The position numbers were made by a program, and so were the translations under genes. This document shows positions 34,820 through 43,747 of a stretch of 64,000 nucleotides of DNA, in pieces (position 1 is the stretch's first letter; each line of letters begins with the position of its first letter). The DNA lies in the NCBI GenBank assembly GCA_029781975.1, contig JAKOVQ010000016.1:372001-436000 (forward strand). Reading direction: 5' to 3'. This DNA comes from Acidobacteriota bacterium. Its GTDB lineage: Bacteria > Acidobacteriota > Thermoanaerobaculia > UBA5066. A model generated the notes under the pieces. It did no database searches and was not told where the DNA came from. It saw only the letters and a program-made list of their open reading frames with translations.

Positions 34820-36574
34820 ATGACCCCTGCCGTCGCCCCCGTCCTTGCGGCCGCCCGCGCCGGCCGGCCGTTCCCCGGCGGCTCCTCGCGTCTCCGGGCC
34901 GCCATCGTCCCCCTCGCGTTCCTCCTCGTCGCCGGAGCGAGCGCCCGGGCGCAGACCCCGGATGGGGCTCGCCCCCTCGGGGTGGCCGGCGCCCCCGGCT
35001 GGGGGATGCCGGAGGAGGGGGACGTCGTCCGCTTCCTCGAGCAGGCGACCTTCGGGCCGACGCCCGAGCTGGTGGCGCGGGTGAGGACGCGCGGGTTCGA
35101 GCGCTACCTCGACGAGCAATTCGGAATGGCGACGTCGCGCTACCCCGACCTGCCGCCGGTCCCGGGGAACCCGAAGGTCGGGTGCCCGACCGGAAGCCCG
35201 GCCACGTGCGTCCGGGACAACTACACGATGTACCCCCTCCAGGTCCGGTTCTTCCGGAACGCGCTGACCGGCGACGACCAGCTCCGCCAGCGGGTCGCCC
35301 TCGCCCTGCACGAGATCCTGGTCGTGTCGGGGGTGAAGGAGCGGCTCCCGCTGACGATGGGGCCCTACCTCCAGATGCTCCTCGACGACGCCTTCGAGAA
35401 CTACCGGAAGGTCCTCTACGACCTGACGCTGAGCCCCGCGATGGGGCACTACCTCGACATGGTGAACAACGACGCCCCGACCGGGACCGACGGCGTCGCC
35501 CCGAACGAGAACTACGCCCGCGAGGTCCTCCAGCTCTTCTCGATCGGCGTGAACCTTTTGAACCCCGACGGCTCGCCGAAGGTCGACGCGCAGGGCGAGC
35601 CGATCCCCGCCTACACGCAGGAGACCATCGAGGGGTTCGCCCACGTCTTCACGGGGTGGACCTACGCCCCGACCCCCGGCGTCGCCCCCCGCCGTCACAA
35701 CCCGCCGAGCTTCTCCGCCCCCATGTGGCTCTACCGCGACCGGAACGGCGTCGACGCGAACCACGACAAGGGGGAGAAGGAGCTCCTCGACTACCCGGGG
35801 GCTCCCCACGCCGTGATCCCCGCCGGGCAGGACGGGGCGGTCGACCTCGACCAGGCGATCGACAACGTCTTCTACCACCCGAACGTCGGCCCGTTCATCG
35901 GCAAGCAGCTCATCCAGCACCTCGTCACCTCCAACCCGAGCCCGGCCTACGTCGCGCGCGTCGCGGCCGCGTTCGACGACGACGGCCACGGCGTCCGCGG
36001 GAACCTGAAGGCGGTGGTCCGGGCGATCCTCCTCGACCCCGAGGCGCGGGGCGCGGCGAAGACCGACGCCGCCTACGGGCGCCTCCGCGAGCCGGTCCTC
36101 TTCGTCACGAACCTCTGCCGGGCGATGGGGGCCTCGAGCGACGGGATCCTGGCCGGCGTGACGCGCGCGATGGGGCAGAACCTCTTCTACTCCCCCTCGG
36201 TCTTCGGCTACTACCCGCACGAGTACGAGGTGTCGGGCACGTCGATCCAGGGCCCCGAGCTCGGGATCCACTCCTCGCTCTCGGCCCTCACCCGCGTCAA
36301 CTTCGTCAACGCGCTCGCCTTCGCGAAGGTCCGCTCGCCGGCGCCCGACCCCGGGACGTCGGTCGACCTGTCGGCGTGGGCCGCGCAGGCGGGCGACCCG
36401 CACGCGCTCGTCGACGCCCTCGACCGGCTCCTCCTCCACGGCGCGATGCCCGGCGACGTCCGCGCGACCGTCGAGGCGGCCGTCGCGGCGATCCCGTCCA
36501 CGAACCCGCTCCTCAGGGCCCAGACCGCCTTCTACCTGGTGGCGGGCTCCTCCTCCTACCAGGTGGCCCGGTGA
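34820..36574 (+). CDS. DUF1800 family secreted protein
   Basis: A 584-residue protein with a signal peptide (LRAAIVPLAFLLVAGASARAQ, cleavage near residue 45). The DUF1800 hallmark DVVRFLEQATFGPTPELV is followed by LDEQFG, QRVALALHEILVVSG, NENYAREVLQLFSIGV and ETIEGFAHVFTGWTY, and HPNVGPFIGKQLIQHLV late. The role of DUF1800 is unknown; such genes almost always stand beside a DUF1501 gene, as here (26 bp apart), and are exported together. GAAGAGGAG before the ATG at 34820 sets the start. Confidence 0.9.
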   Translation: MTPAVAPVLAAARAGRPFPGGSSRLRAAIVPLAFLLVAGASARAQTPDGARPLGVAGAPGWGMPEEGDVVRFLEQATFGPTPELVARVRTRGFERYLDEQFGMATSRYPDLPPVPGNPKVGCPTGSPATCVRDNYTMYPLQVRFFRNALTGDDQLRQRVALALHEILVVSGVKERLPLTMGPYLQMLLDDAFENYRKVLYDLTLSPAMGHYLDMVNNDAPTGTDGVAPNENYAREVLQLFSIGVNLLNPDGSPKVDAQGEPIPAYTQETIEGFAHVFTGWTYAPTPGVAPRRHNPPSFSAPMWLYRDRNGVDANHDKGEKELLDYPGAPHAVIPAGQDGAVDLDQAIDNVFYHPNVGPFIGKQLIQHLVTSNPSPAYVARVAAAFDDDGHGVRGNLKAVVRAILLDPEARGAAKTDAAYGRLREPVLFVTNLCRAMGASSDGILAGVTRAMGQNLFYSPSVFGYYPHEYEVSGTSIQGPELGIHSSLSALTRVNFVNALAFAKVRSPAPDPGTSVDLSAWAAQAGDPHALVDALDRLLLHGAMPGDVRATVEAAVAAIPSTNPLLRAQTAFYLVAGSSSYQVAR

Positions 36575-36599
36575 CGCCCGCGCGATGCGAGGTGACGCG

Positions 36600-37949
36600 A
36601 TGAGAACGCGACGTGAGTTCTTCCGGGAGGCGGCCTGCGGGCTCGGCGCCGCGGCGTTCCTCTCCACGTTCGACCGCTTCTCCCGCCTCGAGGCCGCGGC
36701 GGGGGCAACGACAGCGGTGTCGGACTACCGTGCCCTCGTCTGCCTCTTCCTCTTCGGCGGGAACGACGGCAACAACACCGTCGTCCCGTACGACGACTAC
36801 GCCTCGTACCAGGCGGTCCGGGGGACGAGCCTCAACATCCCGAAGGCCGACCTCCTGAAGGTCGACGCCCCGAGCCAGAGGGCGGCCTTCGGCCTCCACC
36901 CGTCGCTCCCGGAGATCCAGGCCCTCTACCAGCAGGGGAAGGCCGCGGTCCTCGCCAACGTCGGGACCCTCGCGGCGCCGGTGACGCGCGACGAGTACCT
37001 CGGCGGCGCGACCCGCCCCGACAACCTCTTCTCGCACTCCGACCAGCAGGGGCAGTGGCAGACCGCGGTCGTGAAGGCCACCGACCCGGCGGGCCAGACC
37101 GGGTGGGGGGGGCGGACGGCCGACGCGATCGCCCCGCTGAACGCGGGCAGCTTCCCGGCCGTCATCTCGGCGTCGGGGATCCCGCTCTTCGCCACCGGCG
37201 TCACGTCTCGTCCCTTCGTCCCCGGCGCCACGCTCCAGGGCTTCTCGTCGTCGGCCGCGTCGCAGGCGCGCCTCGCGGCCCTCCGGAAGCTCCTGACGCT
37301 GGACGGCGGCGCGACCCTCGTCGGCGCGGCCAACGGCGTCGCCTCCTCGGCGATCGACGACTCGGGCCTCCTGAACGACGCCCTCGCGGGGGCCCCGAAG
37401 CTGAACACCACGTTCCCCGCCGGCACGCTCGGGACGCAGCTGGCGCAGATCGCCTCGATCCTCTCCGTCCGGTCGGCCCTCGGCCTCTCGCGTCAGGTCT
37501 TCTTCGCCTCGCTCGGGAGCTTCGACACCCACACCGACGAGCTGAACGCGCAGGGGACGCTCCTGACGCAGGTGTCGCACGCCGTCGGCGCGTTCTACGA
37601 GGCGACCGTCGAGCTCGGGATCGCCGATTCCGTCACGACCTTCACCCTCTCGGACTTCGGCCGGACGTTCCAGCCGGCCTCGGGGGGCGGGAGCGACCAC
37701 GCGTGGGGGAGCCACCACCTCGTCGTGGGCGGGGCGGTGAAGGGAGGGGACTTCTACGGGACCTACCCGACGCTGGCGCTCGGCGGGCCCGACGACGCCT
37801 CGAAGGAGGGGCGCTGGATCCCGACGACGTCGGTCGACGAGTACGGCGCCACCCTCGCGCGCTGGCTCGGCGTCCCCTCCTCGGGCCTCTCGACGGTCTT
37901 CCCGAACCTCGGCCGGTTCGCCAACCCGGACCTCGGGTTCCTGACCTGA
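36600..37949 (+). CDS. DUF1501 family Tat-exported protein
   Basis: A 449-residue protein with a twin-arginine leader (MRTRREFFREAACGLGAAAF). The DUF1501 core shows RALVCLFLFGGNDGNNTVVP, a metal-ligand-like GSFDTHTDE, and the later TLSDFGRTFQPASGGGSDHAWG with GSHHLVVGGAVKGG, a pattern shared with the alkaline-phosphatase/sulfatase superfamily. No enzymatic role is established. Tat export implies folding, perhaps with metal, in the cytoplasm. GAGGTGA before the ATG at 36600 decides between it and one 15 bp upstream. Partner of the DUF1800 gene just before it. Confidence 0.88.
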   Translation: MRTRREFFREAACGLGAAAFLSTFDRFSRLEAAAGATTAVSDYRALVCLFLFGGNDGNNTVVPYDDYASYQAVRGTSLNIPKADLLKVDAPSQRAAFGLHPSLPEIQALYQQGKAAVLANVGTLAAPVTRDEYLGGATRPDNLFSHSDQQGQWQTAVVKATDPAGQTGWGGRTADAIAPLNAGSFPAVISASGIPLFATGVTSRPFVPGATLQGFSSSAASQARLAALRKLLTLDGGATLVGAANGVASSAIDDSGLLNDALAGAPKLNTTFPAGTLGTQLAQIASILSVRSALGLSRQVFFASLGSFDTHTDELNAQGTLLTQVSHAVGAFYEATVELGIADSVTTFTLSDFGRTFQPASGGGSDHAWGSHHLVVGGAVKGGDFYGTYPTLALGGPDDASKEGRWIPTTSVDEYGATLARWLGVPSSGLSTVFPNLGRFANPDLGFLT

Positions 37950-37968
37950 CGGGGGAGCGCCGCGGGGT

Positions 37969-37974
37969 TAACCT
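37969..37974 (+). promoter_or_regulatory. Candidate -10 element for the ferredoxin-methyltransferase gene
   Basis: TAACCT lies 18 nt before the ATG at 37993; the short leader contains GGAGG. Confidence 0.35.
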
Positions 37975-37992
37975 CTCCGGCCGGAGGTCCCC

Positions 37993-39354
37993 ATGCAGCC
38001 GTTCCGCCTCCACGTCTTCGTCTGCGACCAGGTCAAGCCCGAGGGGGTCCCGGGGTGCGCCGCGCGCGGGTCGGGGAAGACCCTCGAGGCGCTCCGCCGC
38101 GAGGTGGGGAAGCAGGGGCTCGCCGACGAGGTCCAGGTGACCGCCTGCGGGTCGATCGGCCTCTGCGAGCGGGGCCCGGACATGGTCGTCTACCCGGAGG
38201 GGACCTGGTACTCGGGCGTGACCCCCGACGTCGTCCCCGAGATCGTCGCGAGCCACTTCCGCGGCGGCACGCCCGTCGAGCGGCTCGTCAACCGCGACGA
38301 GGGGGCGCTGAAGGACGAGATCCGCGGCAACCGCGACCGCTACCTGGCGACGCTGAAGGCGAAGGACGCGGCGGGCGCCCTCCCCGACGACCTCCTCCAG
38401 ACGATCCGGGGCTTCCAGGAGAGCCGCGTGATCCTGACCGCCCTCGAGCTCGACCTCTTCACGGCCGTCGGCGACGGCGCGGCGGCGGCGGACGTCGCGA
38501 GGAGGTCGGGGACCGACGGTCGCGCGACGGAGACCATCCTGAACGCGCTCGCGGCGATGGGGCTCCTCGTCAAGCGGGACGGGGCCTTCGCGACGACTCC
38601 CGTGACGAAGCGGTTCTTCGCCGCCTCGAGCCCGGACGACGCCCGCGCCGCGATGCTCCACCAGTCGAGCCTCTGGCAGAGGTGGTCCCACCTCACCGAG
38701 TGCGTCCGGACGGGGGCCCCGGCGACCGTCACGGAGATGGCCGAGCGAGGCGACGACTGGACCCGTCCCTTCATCGCGGCGATGCACCGCGGCGCCGCCG
38801 AGCGCGCGCCGCACGTCGTGAGGGCCGTCGGCGTCGCGGGGGTGAGGCGGATGCTCGACGTCGGCGGCGGCTCCGGCGCCTACTCCATCGCGTTCGCCCA
38901 GGCGAGCCCGGCCCTCACGGCCGAGCTCTTCGACCTCCCCACCGTCCTCCCGATCGCCGAGGGGCACGTCGCCGCCGCGGGCCTTTCGGGCCGCGTGACG
39001 ACGCGGGCGGGGGACCTCCGGACGGACGCGTTCGGCCACGGCTACGACCTCGTCCTCCTCTCGGCGATCTGCCACATGCTCGGGCCGGACGAGAACCGCG
39101 ACCTCCTCCGTCGCTGCCGCGAGGCGCTCTCCGACGGGGGGCGCCTCGTCATCTCGGACTTCCTCCTCGACGAGGACCGGGCCGGCCCGAAGAGCGCGGC
39201 TCTCTTCTCCATCAACATGCTCGTCGGGACGCGGAGCGGCGCGAGCTACACCGAGGGGGACTACCGGGCCTGGCTCGCTCAGGCGGGCTTCGTCGAGACG
39301 ACCCGCGTGCGGCTCCCCGGGCCGGCGCACCTCGTCGTCGCGCGGCGCGGCTGA
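37993..39354 (+). CDS. Thioredoxin-like [2Fe-2S] ferredoxin fused to an O-methyltransferase
   Basis: A 453-residue fusion. Residues 1-95 are a thioredoxin-fold ferredoxin (FRLHVFVCDQ, then LCERGPDMVVYPEGTWYSGV) with cysteines C11, C22, C52 and C58; S54 stands where the family normally has its third ligand. Residues about 125-453 are a class I methyltransferase of the plant-OMT/acetylserotonin type: a winged-helix dimerisation domain (RVILTALELDLFTAVGDGAA) and a SAM fold with MLDVGGGSGAYSIAFA and SEDL-equivalent ICHMLGPDENRDLL. The linkage of a redox centre with methyl transfer is unusual. Substrate unknown. Downstream of DUF1501 by 43 bp. Confidence 0.82.
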   Translation: MQPFRLHVFVCDQVKPEGVPGCAARGSGKTLEALRREVGKQGLADEVQVTACGSIGLCERGPDMVVYPEGTWYSGVTPDVVPEIVASHFRGGTPVERLVNRDEGALKDEIRGNRDRYLATLKAKDAAGALPDDLLQTIRGFQESRVILTALELDLFTAVGDGAAAADVARRSGTDGRATETILNALAAMGLLVKRDGAFATTPVTKRFFAASSPDDARAAMLHQSSLWQRWSHLTECVRTGAPATVTEMAERGDDWTRPFIAAMHRGAAERAPHVVRAVGVAGVRRMLDVGGGSGAYSIAFAQASPALTAELFDLPTVLPIAEGHVAAAGLSGRVTTRAGDLRTDAFGHGYDLVLLSAICHMLGPDENRDLLRRCREALSDGGRLVISDFLLDEDRAGPKSAALFSINMLVGTRSGASYTEGDYRAWLAQAGFVETTRVRLPGPAHLVVARRG

Positions 39355-39376
39355 CGGGAAGGGCGCCCCCCGCCGC

Positions 39377-39392
39377 GGCCCCTCGAGGGGCC
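39377..39392. terminator. Palindromic hairpin between convergent genes
   Basis: GGCCCCTCGAGGGGCC is a perfect 16-bp palindrome (6-bp stem, TCGA loop) between the methyltransferase fusion (ends 39354) and the permease gene (ends 39398, minus). No T-tract. Confidence 0.5.
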
Positions 39393-39397
39393 CCGGC

Positions 39398-40672
39398 CTA
39401 CTCCCGCCGGCGGATCGCGAAGAGGACCCCTCCGGCGGCGATCGCCGCGGCCCCGGCGAGGAGGTTCGCCGCCGTCGCGCTCGCCAGGAGGAAGGCCGAG
39501 ACGCCAAGGGCCGCCAGGGGGATGGCCGGCCCCCCGGGAAGGCGGAGCGTGTTCGGCCCGTCCGGGAGCTTGCGCCTCAGGACGGGGACGGCGGCGGCCG
39601 TCGAGACGTAGCTCGCCAGCCGCGCCACCACCGAGAGGGCCGCGAGGCCGGTGAACGTCCCGGTCAGGGCGAGCGGCAGGACGAGGAGCGTCTGCGTGAC
39701 GATGGCCGCCGCGGGGGTCGCGTGCCTGGGATGGAGGCGCCCGAGCCGGGCGGGGCCGAAGCCGTCGAGGGCGAGGGCGTAGAGGTAGCGCGGGCCGGAG
39801 AGGACGGTGTTGCCGATCGTCCCGAGGATCGACGCGACCGCCCCCAGCGTCAGGAGCGCCCCGCCCCAGGAGCCGAGGAAGAGGCGGGCGGCGTCGGCGA
39901 GGGGGGTCGCGGAGCCTGCGAGGCCGGGAAGCGTCCCGAGGGCGACCAGCTGGACAGAGGCGTAGGTCAGGGTGACGAGCCCGATCTGCGTCATCAGCGC
40001 GAACGGGACGTCCCTTCTCGGGCTCCGGAACTCCCCCGCGGGCGCGGCCGTGTTCTCGAACCCGGCGAAGGCGAAGAGGAGGAGGAGGGCGACCTCCCCG
40101 AGGCGGGACGCGTCGATCGCCGCGGGAGCGGTCAGCCGCGACCAGACGACGGCCGGCAGGCCGGCCGCGACGAAGAGGGCGAGCGGGACGAGCTTGCCGG
40201 CCAGGAGGACCACCGACGTCCGCGCTCCCGCCTTGACGCCCTGGACGTTGATGGCGGTCAGGACGAGGAGCGGGACGACGATGACCAGCGCCCGCCCCCA
40301 GCCGGCGCGCGCCGCGGGCCAGGCGTACCCGAGCGCCTGCGCGAAGCCGGCGGAGAGCGACGCGAGCGTCGCGACGCGCGTGAGGAACGTCATCCAGCCG
40401 ACCTCGAAGCCGACCAGCTCGCCCCAGGCCGCGCGGGCGTAGAGGTACCCGCCGCCCGGCCCGTCGAACCGGCTCCCCGCCTCCGCGTAGCAGAGGACGA
40501 TCAGGAGGACGGCGACCCCGGCGAGGGCGACGGCCCAGAGGCTCGCGGGCCCGAGGACGGCGGCGGCCGCGGCCGGGAGGAGGTAGACGCCGCTCCCGAT
40601 GACGTCGTTCAGCGCGAGGGCGACGATCTCCCACCGCGTGACGACGCGGCTCGTCTCGGGCGCGGGCAGCAC
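39398..40672 (-). CDS. APC-family amino acid permease
   Basis: A 424-residue inner-membrane transporter of the amino acid-polyamine-organocation family with about 12 helices. The first helix has LNDVIGSGVYLLPAA, the substrate-binding unwound GSG motif of the family; FDGPGGGYLYARAAWGELV and FAFAGFENTAAPAGE (helix 6) are also typical. The C-terminus is short. Amino-acid specificity is not readable. The GTG start at 40672 is supported by an extended -10 directly before it. Confidence 0.9.
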   Translation of the reverse strand: MLPAPETSRVVTRWEIVALALNDVIGSGVYLLPAAAAAVLGPASLWAVALAGVAVLLIVLCYAEAGSRFDGPGGGYLYARAAWGELVGFEVGWMTFLTRVATLASLSAGFAQALGYAWPAARAGWGRALVIVVPLLVLTAINVQGVKAGARTSVVLLAGKLVPLALFVAAGLPAVVWSRLTAPAAIDASRLGEVALLLLFAFAGFENTAAPAGEFRSPRRDVPFALMTQIGLVTLTYASVQLVALGTLPGLAGSATPLADAARLFLGSWGGALLTLGAVASILGTIGNTVLSGPRYLYALALDGFGPARLGRLHPRHATPAAAIVTQTLLVLPLALTGTFTGLAALSVVARLASYVSTAAAVPVLRRKLPDGPNTLRLPGGPAIPLAALGVSAFLLASATAANLLAGAAAIAAGGVLFAIRRRE

Positions 40673-40679
40673 GCGCGGG

Positions 40680-40688
40680 AGGGTAGCA
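40680..40688 (-). promoter_or_regulatory. Extended -10, leaderless, for the permease gene
   Basis: Minus-strand TGC-TACCCT ends 7 nt before the GTG at 40672, with CCCGCGC between. The same heptamer separates the -10 and start of the antiporter gene at 45220. Confidence 0.5.
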
Positions 40689-40726
40689 GGAGGCCGGCTG
40701 CTCGACGCGCCGGCGGCTGCGGCGGC

Positions 40727-42262
40727 CTAGACGCCGGCTGGCGCCGGGGGCGGGGCCGGCGGGGCCTGAGCAACGGCGACCCGGTCCCGCCCGGCGCGCT
40801 TGGCTTCGTACAGCGCGCGGTCCGCCCGCTCGAGCGCTCCCTCGAACCGCTCGGCGCCGGGGGCCAGCTCGGCGACGCCGAAGCTCGCCGTCACGCGCGC
40901 CTCGACGGAGCCCCTCCGGACGGGGGTCTCCCGGAGCGCCTCCGCCAGGCGGCCGGCCGTCTCTCTCGCCGCAGCCAGGTCGGCCATCGGGAGGAGGACC
41001 CCGAACTCGTCGCCCCCCAGCCGGCCGAGGAGGTCGCTGCCGCGCAGCGTGGCGACGAGGCGGAGGGAGACCTCGGCGAGGACCGCGTCGCCGAAGAGGT
41101 GCCCGTGGCCGTCGTTCAGCTCCTTGAAGCGGTCGACGTCGAGGACGATCAGCGAGAGGGGCGTCCGGAAGCGCCGCGCCCTCTCGACCTCCCGCTCGGC
41201 CCCTTCCAGGAACGCGGGGCGCGAGGCCGCTCCCGTCAGGGCGTCGGTGTTGGCGAGGCGGCGGAGGGCCTGGTTGTCGAGGTAGAGCGCCGGGACCGCG
41301 AGGCCGAAGTAGGCGCTCCCGGCCAGGACGATCATCGCGAACTGGTACGCCGTCGTGTGGTCGCCCGGGCCCAGGAGGGCGCCGGCTCCCGCGATCAGCG
41401 CGCTCAGGGCGGCCACGACCCAGAAGGTCCGGAGGGCCCCCTCGGTGTAGGCGATCCACATGAGGGGGACGATGGCGAAGAAGGCGAGGAACGAGGGGGA
41501 GAGGATCGCGGGCCCCCCGACGACGACGAGCGCGAACGACCCGGCCAGGGGGACGAGGCAGGCGGCGACCTTGACGAGGAGGGACGGACGGCCGCCCGCG
41601 GCCGGAGCCAGCCGGGCGGCGGCGGCGCTGAAGCCGGGGACGGGGAGGTCGAGGGCGGCGGCGACCCGCTCGATCGCGAGCGCGAAGACGGGGGTCAGGG
41701 CGACGACGCCCCCGAAGTCGCCGATCCACCAGGGGATGAGGATGGTCCGGAGCTCGGGGCCCGAGATCACCCCGGCGACCGCGAGGGCCCCGCCTCCCCC
41801 GAGCGCGGCGAGGAGGGCCGAGAGCGGCGCGACGAGGAGGAAGGCGATGACGACGGCCGGGATCGGCCGGTCCCGGCCCCAGCGCCGGAAGGCGGCTGCC
41901 CCGAGCGCGTACGCGAGGCCGTGGCCGAGGGCGAAGAGGACCCCCGCGGCGAGGAGGGACCAGCGCGGGTACGCCTCCCCGTAGACCGACCCCAGGTCGA
42001 GCGTCACGAGGAGGGCGGCGAGCCCGATGGCCGGGGCCGCCCGCGCTCCCAGGACGACGAAGGACGCGAAGGCGAGCCCCGCCGGCGGGAACCAGAGGCT
42101 CGCGTGCGGGGCGTACTCCTGGATCCGGCCGAGCCTCCAGCTGGCGATCCAGAGGGCGGCGACGGCGGCCTGGACGATCAGCTGCCGGACCGCGCGCGGC
42201 AACGCCCGGTGCCGGAGCCCGGCACCGCCCGACCCGGGATTCCTCGCCGTGCCGCCGTTCAC
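40727..42262 (-). CDS. Membrane diguanylate cyclase (MASE1-GGDEF)
   Basis: A 511-residue protein. Residues about 20-325 are a MASE1-type membrane sensor with roughly eight helices (YAPHASLWFPPAGLAFASF is the usual MASE1 block). Residues about 335-490 form a GGDEF domain making cyclic-di-GMP from two GTP: DALTGAASRPAFL, LDVDRFKELNDGHGHLFGD, and the active site RLGGDEFGVLL. An inhibitory RxxD site (RGSD) lies five residues before GGDEF, so product feedback is expected. The catalytic motif is intact. The C-terminal tail is Pro/Ala-rich. No effector or EAL gene is nearby. Confidence 0.92.
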   Translation of the reverse strand: MNGGTARNPGSGGAGLRHRALPRAVRQLIVQAAVAALWIASWRLGRIQEYAPHASLWFPPAGLAFASFVVLGARAAPAIGLAALLVTLDLGSVYGEAYPRWSLLAAGVLFALGHGLAYALGAAAFRRWGRDRPIPAVVIAFLLVAPLSALLAALGGGGALAVAGVISGPELRTILIPWWIGDFGGVVALTPVFALAIERVAAALDLPVPGFSAAAARLAPAAGGRPSLLVKVAACLVPLAGSFALVVVGGPAILSPSFLAFFAIVPLMWIAYTEGALRTFWVVAALSALIAGAGALLGPGDHTTAYQFAMIVLAGSAYFGLAVPALYLDNQALRRLANTDALTGAASRPAFLEGAEREVERARRFRTPLSLIVLDVDRFKELNDGHGHLFGDAVLAEVSLRLVATLRGSDLLGRLGGDEFGVLLPMADLAAARETAGRLAEALRETPVRRGSVEARVTASFGVAELAPGAERFEGALERADRALYEAKRAGRDRVAVAQAPPAPPPAPAGV

Positions 42263-42274
42263 TCCTGGGGCGGG

Positions 42275-42283
42275 ACGCTAGCA
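42275..42283 (-). promoter_or_regulatory. Extended -10 element for the diguanylate cyclase gene
   Basis: Minus-strand TGC-TAGCGT lies 12 nt before the GTG at 42262. The leader CCCGCCCCAGGA is pyrimidine-rich with a weak GGA. Confidence 0.42.
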
Positions 42284-42349
42284 CGGGCGGCGGCAGCGGA
42301 GCCCCGTCACCCCCGCTGCCACCGCGCGCGGCGCCGGTTCAGGCCGCCC

Positions 42350-43087
42350 TCAGGCGCGCCCCTCCAGGCGGTCCGCCAGCCCGAGAAGGAGCGCCGCGCC
42401 GTCTCCCGAGAAGCAGCTCCCGTGCATCACGGCGAGCGTCGTCGGCTTCAGCGCCGCGAACCGCTCGAGGAGCCGGCGGCTCGCCGGCGCGTGGGAGAAG
42501 TAGTCCATCCCCTTCCGCATCGCCTCGCTCGGCTCGAGGATGCTCGTCGTCGTCAACGCCGTGCGGCCGTCGCCGGCCTGGGTGAAGAGGTCGCCGCAGA
42601 GGAAGGTCCGGGTCGTCTCCTCCATCAGGAAGCCGCACTCCCAGCCGTGGGGCACGTGCGGGGCGTCGTACCAGCGGAGGAGGTGGCGGCCGGTCGGGAG
42701 GGCCTCGCCGTCGGCGAGGGCGCGGGGCGGCCTGTCGGCGAGGTCGCCGACCGACACCATCGCGGCCACCTGGCCGCAGAGGGGGACCGCGGCGGGGGCG
42801 ACGGCCAGCCACTCGTTCAGGGAGCCGCACTCGTCGGCCTCGACGTGGGAGAAGGAGATCCAGCGGAGGCTCTCCGGCGGGAGGACCCGCGCGACGGCGG
42901 CGCGGACGAGGGGGAAGAGCCTCCGCGGCCCCGTGTGGAAGAGGAGCGGCTCGTCGTCGACCACGAGGATCTGGTTGAAGGAGAAGCCGCCCGGCAGGCC
43001 GGGGACCGGGACGGGCGTCGAGAGGCGGTAGATCCCGTCGGCGATCTCGGCGACGGCGGTCTCGGGGGGGGTGGCGACGGAGCTCAT
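42350..43087 (-). CDS. Flavodiiron-type metallo-beta-lactamase-fold protein, TetR-linked
   Basis: A 245-residue beta-lactamase-fold protein of the flavodiiron/ODP type without a flavodoxin domain. Metal motif is HVEADE in SFSHVEADECGSLNEWL, where flavodiiron proteins have H-x-E-x-D-H, so the final His is Glu. Further candidate ligands are in DAPHVPHGWECGF, FLCGDLFTQAG and AVMHGSCF. It starts VATPPETAVAEIADGIYRLS. The ATG overlaps the stop of the TetR gene (ATGA), so the repressor and enzyme are one operon, which suggests a stress-induced oxygen, NO or small-molecule function. Confidence 0.82.
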   Translation of the reverse strand: MSSVATPPETAVAEIADGIYRLSTPVPVPGLPGGFSFNQILVVDDEPLLFHTGPRRLFPLVRAAVARVLPPESLRWISFSHVEADECGSLNEWLAVAPAAVPLCGQVAAMVSVGDLADRPPRALADGEALPTGRHLLRWYDAPHVPHGWECGFLMEETTRTFLCGDLFTQAGDGRTALTTTSILEPSEAMRKGMDYFSHAPASRRLLERFAALKPTTLAVMHGSCFSGDGAALLLGLADRLEGRA

Positions 43088-43701
43088 GGCTTTCCTTTCT
43101 TCTGCCTCTGGCGGCTGGCGAGGAGGGTCAGGGCCCGGGCGACGAGCGCCTCGGCCTCCGGCGGGGTGAGGGACGGGTCGGACGAGAGGAGCTGCCACGC
43201 GGGGAAGTCGAGGAGGACCCCGGCGAGGGCGAGGACGAAGTCCGGCACCGCGCCGTCGAAGGCGGGGCCGAGCGCCTCGCGGACGAGGCCGGCCCGGAGG
43301 GCCCGCGTCGCCGCGATCGTTCGGGCCACCTCGGGGATGACGGCGGCCTCGGCGTACCCCCACCGCATCCACGGGGCCCAGAACGCGTGGGAGCGGAAGA
43401 CCGCGGCGACGAGGGCCTCGATCCGGGAGGCGAGGCCGCGCTTCCCCTCGAAGATCGCGGGCCCCAGCGCAGGGGCGTCGGGGGGGACGTGGCTCGTGCA
43501 GGCCGCGAAGAGGCCGGAGGTGTCGGGGAAGTGGGCGTAGACAGTCGGGATCGAGACGTTCGCCTCGCGGGCGATCATGGCGTACGTCGTCGCGAGGCCG
43601 CCGTGGCGGCCGTGGAGCCGGAACGTGGCCTCCACGATCCGCCGGCGCGTCTCCTCGCGGGCGGCCTCGCGGCGGCGGCGGTCGTAGGCGCGGGGGCTCA
43701 T
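43084..43701 (-). CDS. TetR/AcrR-family transcriptional regulator
   Basis: A 205-residue regulator. The N-terminal helix-turn-helix is at about 17-62 (RRRIVEATFRLHGRHGGLAT, then ANVSIPTVYAHFPDTSGLF), followed by an all-helical ligand-binding domain with no recognisable ligand pocket motif. It is coupled to the downstream metallo-hydrolase gene and sits directly behind an AT-rich, dyad-filled promoter, so autoregulation of the two-gene operon is the simple reading. Confidence 0.88.
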   Translation of the reverse strand: MSPRAYDRRRREAAREETRRRIVEATFRLHGRHGGLATTYAMIAREANVSIPTVYAHFPDTSGLFAACTSHVPPDAPALGPAIFEGKRGLASRIEALVAAVFRSHAFWAPWMRWGYAEAAVIPEVARTIAATRALRAGLVREALGPAFDGAVPDFVLALAGVLLDFPAWQLLSSDPSLTPPEAEALVARALTLLASRQRQKKGKP

Positions 43702-43747
43702 CTCGCTTCCGGCCGGCTCGAGGGGATCGGTTCCTGTTTCATTTAAT

